From an uncultured Bacilli bacterium (GTDB lineage Bacteria; Bacillota_I; Bacilli_A; RF39; UBA660), in assembly GCA_947629395.1 (NCBI GenBank), contig CANRDQ010000002.1, positions 12,004 through 76,003 of the forward strand: a stretch of DNA of 64,000 nt. The letters run 5' to 3'. The notes beneath the pieces are model-generated. The model did not search any database. It was not told the DNA's origin and saw nothing but the letters and a program-made list of their open reading frames with translations. Within the stretch, counting starts at the first letter, position 1; every line of letters starts with the position of its first letter. Positions 61,866-64,000 of this stretch are shown here, in pieces. The translations under genes and the position numbers were made by a program.

Positions 61866-61887
61866 TTTTGACCTTGTTTTGACCTTG
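61866..61887 (+). repeat. Two TTTTGACCTTG sites near attR (putative arm sites)
   Basis: Copies at 61866-61876 and 61877-61887; a third weaker TTTTTGTCAA follows. The same unit is at 15622-15645. Confidence 0.65.
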
Positions 61888-62015
61888 TTTTTGTCAATCA
61901 AATATATTTATTAGAGCTTCAATAGGTTGACAAGAAGAGTAAAAAATAAAACTTTTTTCTTTATGTAATAGGGAATTTGTTGATATATCAAGGATTCTAA
62001 AAATATATGAACTAA

Positions 62016-62034
62016 ATTTCCCTCATCCGCTCCA
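62016..62034 (+). repeat. attR core (19 bp)
   Basis: Identical to 15555-15573, the 3' end of tRNA-Gly. Marks the right prophage boundary. Confidence 0.9.
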
Positions 62035-62046
62035 ATATGTAAATTT

Positions 62047-62069
62047 ACCCTTATTTTGTAAGGGTTTTT
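62047..62069 (+). terminator. Original tRNA-Gly terminator, displaced by the prophage
   Basis: CCCTTA/TAAGGG with loop TTTTG and a T run, 13 nt after attR. In the uninfected chromosome it would follow tRNA-Gly. Confidence 0.8.
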
Positions 62070-62095
62070 ATTTTGATAAAAGGTCCAAAAAGTGC

Positions 62096-62124
62096 TTATC
62101 TTTACAAATTAAATTGAATATGAT
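62096..62124 (+). promoter_or_regulatory. Probable promoter of the leader-lysS unit
   Basis: TTATCT, 17-nt spacer, TATGAT, 27 nt before the leader peptide ATG. Confidence 0.5.
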
Positions 62125-62151
62125 AATATATTAGGCGAAAGGAAGATTTGT

Positions 62152-62238
62152 ATGTTAAACAACCAAATGAAGAAATCTATAAAAAAGAACAAGAAATCAA
62201 TAACTAATATTGGTTGTTTTAGCGTATCTTCAAAATAG
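62152..62238 (+). CDS. Lys-rich leader peptide
   Basis: 28 codons from ATG behind AAAGGAAG. Six Lys codons cluster at positions 7-15 (MKKSIKKNKKS). The reading frame overlaps the pairing arms described for the attenuator. Confidence 0.75.
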   Translation: MLNNQMKKSIKKNKKSITNIGCFSVSSK

Positions 62239-62308
62239 ATTTGATTAAATTTATTGATATTAAAAGATTAATGACTTAAAACAATCAATGTGTTTTAGGT
62301 CATTTTTT
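62157..62308 (+). promoter_or_regulatory. Ribosome-mediated transcription attenuator for lysS
   Basis: Region 1 (62157-62166, AAACAACCAA) pairs with region 2 (62210-62219). Region 2 (62210-62221) pairs instead with region 3 (62277-62288), 12 bp with one G.U. Region 3 is part of the 5' arm of a 13-bp terminator, 62270-62282 with 62292-62304, then Ts. Stalling on the Lys codons would cover region 1, free region 2 and block termination. Confidence 0.75.
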
Positions 62309-62329
62309 AAATTGAAAGGAATGATAAAG

Positions 62330-63883
62330 ATGAATTGGGCAAAAGAAGTAGCTTTAAAAATTATTAAAGAAAGACCAAATGAAGAAATTTATACAGTAGC
62401 AAGTGGGGTAAGTCCAAGTGGTTTTGTACATATTGGAAATTTTAGAGAGATTGCGACACCTTATTTAGTGGCCAAAGAATTAAGAAAATTAGGTAAAAAA
62501 GTTAGATATATTTTATCTTTTGATGAGTTTGATAGATTTAGAAAAGTACCAGGTAATATTGATGCTAGTTATGAAAAATATATTGGTATGCCATATACTG
62601 AAATACCAAGTCCTGTAGATGGGTATGAATCTTATGCGGATTATATGGAAAAAAGATTTTTAGCTGAATTAAAAGCTATGGATGTGGAAGTAGAGTGTAT
62701 TTATCAAACTAAAGAATATCAATCAGGAAGATATAATAAATATATTAAAGTAGCAATGGATAACAGAGATAAAATCTTTAATATTATAGATGAGTTTAGA
62801 ACACAAGAAGCAACTGAAGAAGAGAAAAAGAGTTATTATCCGATTAGTATTTATTGCCCTAATTGTAAGAAAGATTTTACAAAAATTTCTGATTATGATT
62901 CTCAAACTGGTGATGTTACATATTCATGTGCATGTGGATATGAGGGTAAATTAAATATAAACCACGCTACTAATATTAAATTACAATGGAAAGTTGATTG
63001 GCCAATGAGATGGATGATTGAAAATGTTACTTTTGAAACAGGGGGAATTGATCATTCAGCTTCTAATGGTAGTAAAGCAGTTTCAGAAAGAGTGGCCAAA
63101 GAAATATTTGATTATGAACCCCCAGTTTATATACCTTATAATTTTATTGGTATAAAAGGTGGACAAGCTAAAATGTCTTCATCAACTGGAAATGTACTTA
63201 CAATTACAGATTTACTTAGAGTATATGATAAAAATATAATTTGGTGGTTTTATGCTAGATTTGATAATATGCATGCTTTTGATATTGCTTTAGATAATGA
63301 TGTTATTAGATATTATAGTGAATTTGATAGATGGGTTAAATTATATTTTAATGGTAATATTGATGATAAAAATAGAAGTATATTAGATTTAACAGAAGTA
63401 AAAGAAGAGTATTTAAAAAATCCTAATTTTAGTTATTTAGCTACTTTTTTACCTATTGTTAATTTTGATGTAGATTTATTAAAAGAATTATTATCTAAAG
63501 AAAATATTGAGGTTAATACAAAAGAGTTTGAACAAAGATTAGAACTTGCTAGAAACTGGGTAAATGATTATGGAGAAGATTATCAAATAAACTTACTTGA
63601 AACTAAAAATGATGAGTTTTATAATAGTTTAACTTCTTTAGAAAAAGAATGGTTAGATAAGACAAAATTATTATTAGATAATAAGTATGATACTACTAAT
63701 GATTTACAAACTGCATTATATGATGTAGTTAAAGATGGTGTTTTAGTAGATAAAGAATTAAAACAAGCTCAAAAAAGATATTTTCAAATTTTATATAATA
63801 TGTTACTTGGTACTAATAAAGGTCCAAAATTAGGTCTATTTTTAATGGCTTTAGATAAAGAAAAAATTAAGTCTTTATTATAA
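62330..63883 (+). CDS. lysS: Class I lysyl-tRNA synthetase
   Basis: 517 residues. HIGH-type motif GFVHIGNFRE and KMSSSTGN; zinc-like CPNC...CACG pairs; long C-terminal helical domain. ATG 62330 is 9 nt after AAAGGA; an upstream ATG at 62321 touches the site. Class I LysRS (LysS type) is the less usual form among Bacilli. Expression probably follows lysine-tRNA charging through the leader above. Confidence 0.92.
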   Translation: MNWAKEVALKIIKERPNEEIYTVASGVSPSGFVHIGNFREIATPYLVAKELRKLGKKVRYILSFDEFDRFRKVPGNIDASYEKYIGMPYTEIPSPVDGYESYADYMEKRFLAELKAMDVEVECIYQTKEYQSGRYNKYIKVAMDNRDKIFNIIDEFRTQEATEEEKKSYYPISIYCPNCKKDFTKISDYDSQTGDVTYSCACGYEGKLNINHATNIKLQWKVDWPMRWMIENVTFETGGIDHSASNGSKAVSERVAKEIFDYEPPVYIPYNFIGIKGGQAKMSSSTGNVLTITDLLRVYDKNIIWWFYARFDNMHAFDIALDNDVIRYYSEFDRWVKLYFNGNIDDKNRSILDLTEVKEEYLKNPNFSYLATFLPIVNFDVDLLKELLSKENIEVNTKEFEQRLELARNWVNDYGEDYQINLLETKNDEFYNSLTSLEKEWLDKTKLLLDNKYDTTNDLQTALYDVVKDGVLVDKELKQAQKRYFQILYNMLLGTNKGPKLGLFLMALDKEKIKSLL

Positions 63884-64000
63884 AATTAATAAGTAAAATA
63901 ATTAAGTAAAAAAATAGGAAGTTAGATACTAGTACCCGTCAAGTACTCACTAAATAAAAAGATTATTTAATTTGAATATTTAAGTCGATACTGTACTGGC
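63884..64000. other. Start of next intergenic region
   Basis: AT-rich and no gene before the window ends. AGTAC...GTACT near 63930-63945 could form a small hairpin; nothing else is supported. Confidence 0.3.

Larger units (their letters stand above)
15555..62034. mobile_element. Integrated siphovirus-type prophage, about 46.5 kb
   Basis: It is bounded by a 19-bp repeat of the tRNA-Gly 3' end. It carries a tyrosine integrase at the left edge and a divergent lysogeny/early switch. Replication and recombination genes, a complete head-tail-lysis block (TerL, portal, scaffold, capsid, connectors, tail tube, tape measure, tail tip, holin, endolysin) and eight tRNAs follow. No structural gene is obviously broken, so it is probably inducible. 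SPP1-like portal and N4-gp56-like capsid families are indicated by motif. Confidence 0.95.

Noticed and set aside
1..64000. UGA-as-Trp (Mollicutes) genetic code
   Set aside because: Genes end at TGA without read-through, TGG is used for Trp and the phage tRNA-Trp has a CCA anticodon.

Overview
The window is about 46.5 kb of a complete-looking siphovirus-type prophage integrated in the chromosome of a low-GC Gram-positive bacterium. The host uses TGA as a stop and TGG for Trp, so it has the standard bacterial code. It has AT-rich third positions, strong AGGAGG-type ribosome binding sites and many extended -10 (TGnTATAAT) promoters. It also has peptidoglycan genes (MltG, LysM) and a class I lysyl-tRNA synthetase. 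This suggests an uncultured gut member of the Bacilli (RF39/Erysipelotrichia-like); that placement is an inference from gene content and base composition only.

Left chromosomal flank (1-15570): the 3' end of mltG, a trmR-like O-methyltransferase, several membrane or secreted proteins, a Lys-repeat plus thioredoxin protein, a LysM protein, tRNA-Cys, an AAA ATPase, a P-loop kinase, a short GH13 enzyme, a GreA-like factor with a structured leader, an MBL-fold hydrolase, two low-complexity proteins and tRNA-Gly(GCC).

Prophage (15555-62034): the 3' end of tRNA-Gly is duplicated as a 19-bp att core at both ends. The order is integrase, lipoprotein and repressor on the minus strand; then an early leader RNA, cro-like gene, replication initiator with iterons, helicase-loader-like protein, Rad52-like annealase and exonuclease; then an RNA island (phage initiator tRNA, tRNA-Phe, a TROVE/Ro60-vWA protein and three tandem Y-RNA-like elements); RusA; a phosphoesterase; and a possible small terminase. 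A minus-strand cassette follows (candidate type I toxin-antitoxin, SSB, serine recombinase), then a methyltransferase, an Rnl2-like RNA ligase, RtcB and a RepL-like protein. The late genes run TerL, portal, six tRNAs, scaffold, capsid (candidate +1 frameshift), connectors, tail (-1 frameshift), holin and M23 endolysin. A small minus-strand peptide gene lies just inside attR.

Right flank (62035-64000): the displaced tRNA-Gly terminator, then a Lys-rich leader peptide with mutually exclusive hairpins in front of a class I lysyl-tRNA synthetase. This looks like ribosome-mediated attenuation.

The most striking system is the phage-borne RNA-management set: the Ro60-like ring protein, covarying tRNA-mimic Y-like RNAs, two RNA ligases of different families and eight tRNAs including an initiator. 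It resembles the rsr-yrl-rtcBA arrangement known from enterobacteria, but is built into a Firmicutes phage. All names are from motif recognition by eye; no search was run.
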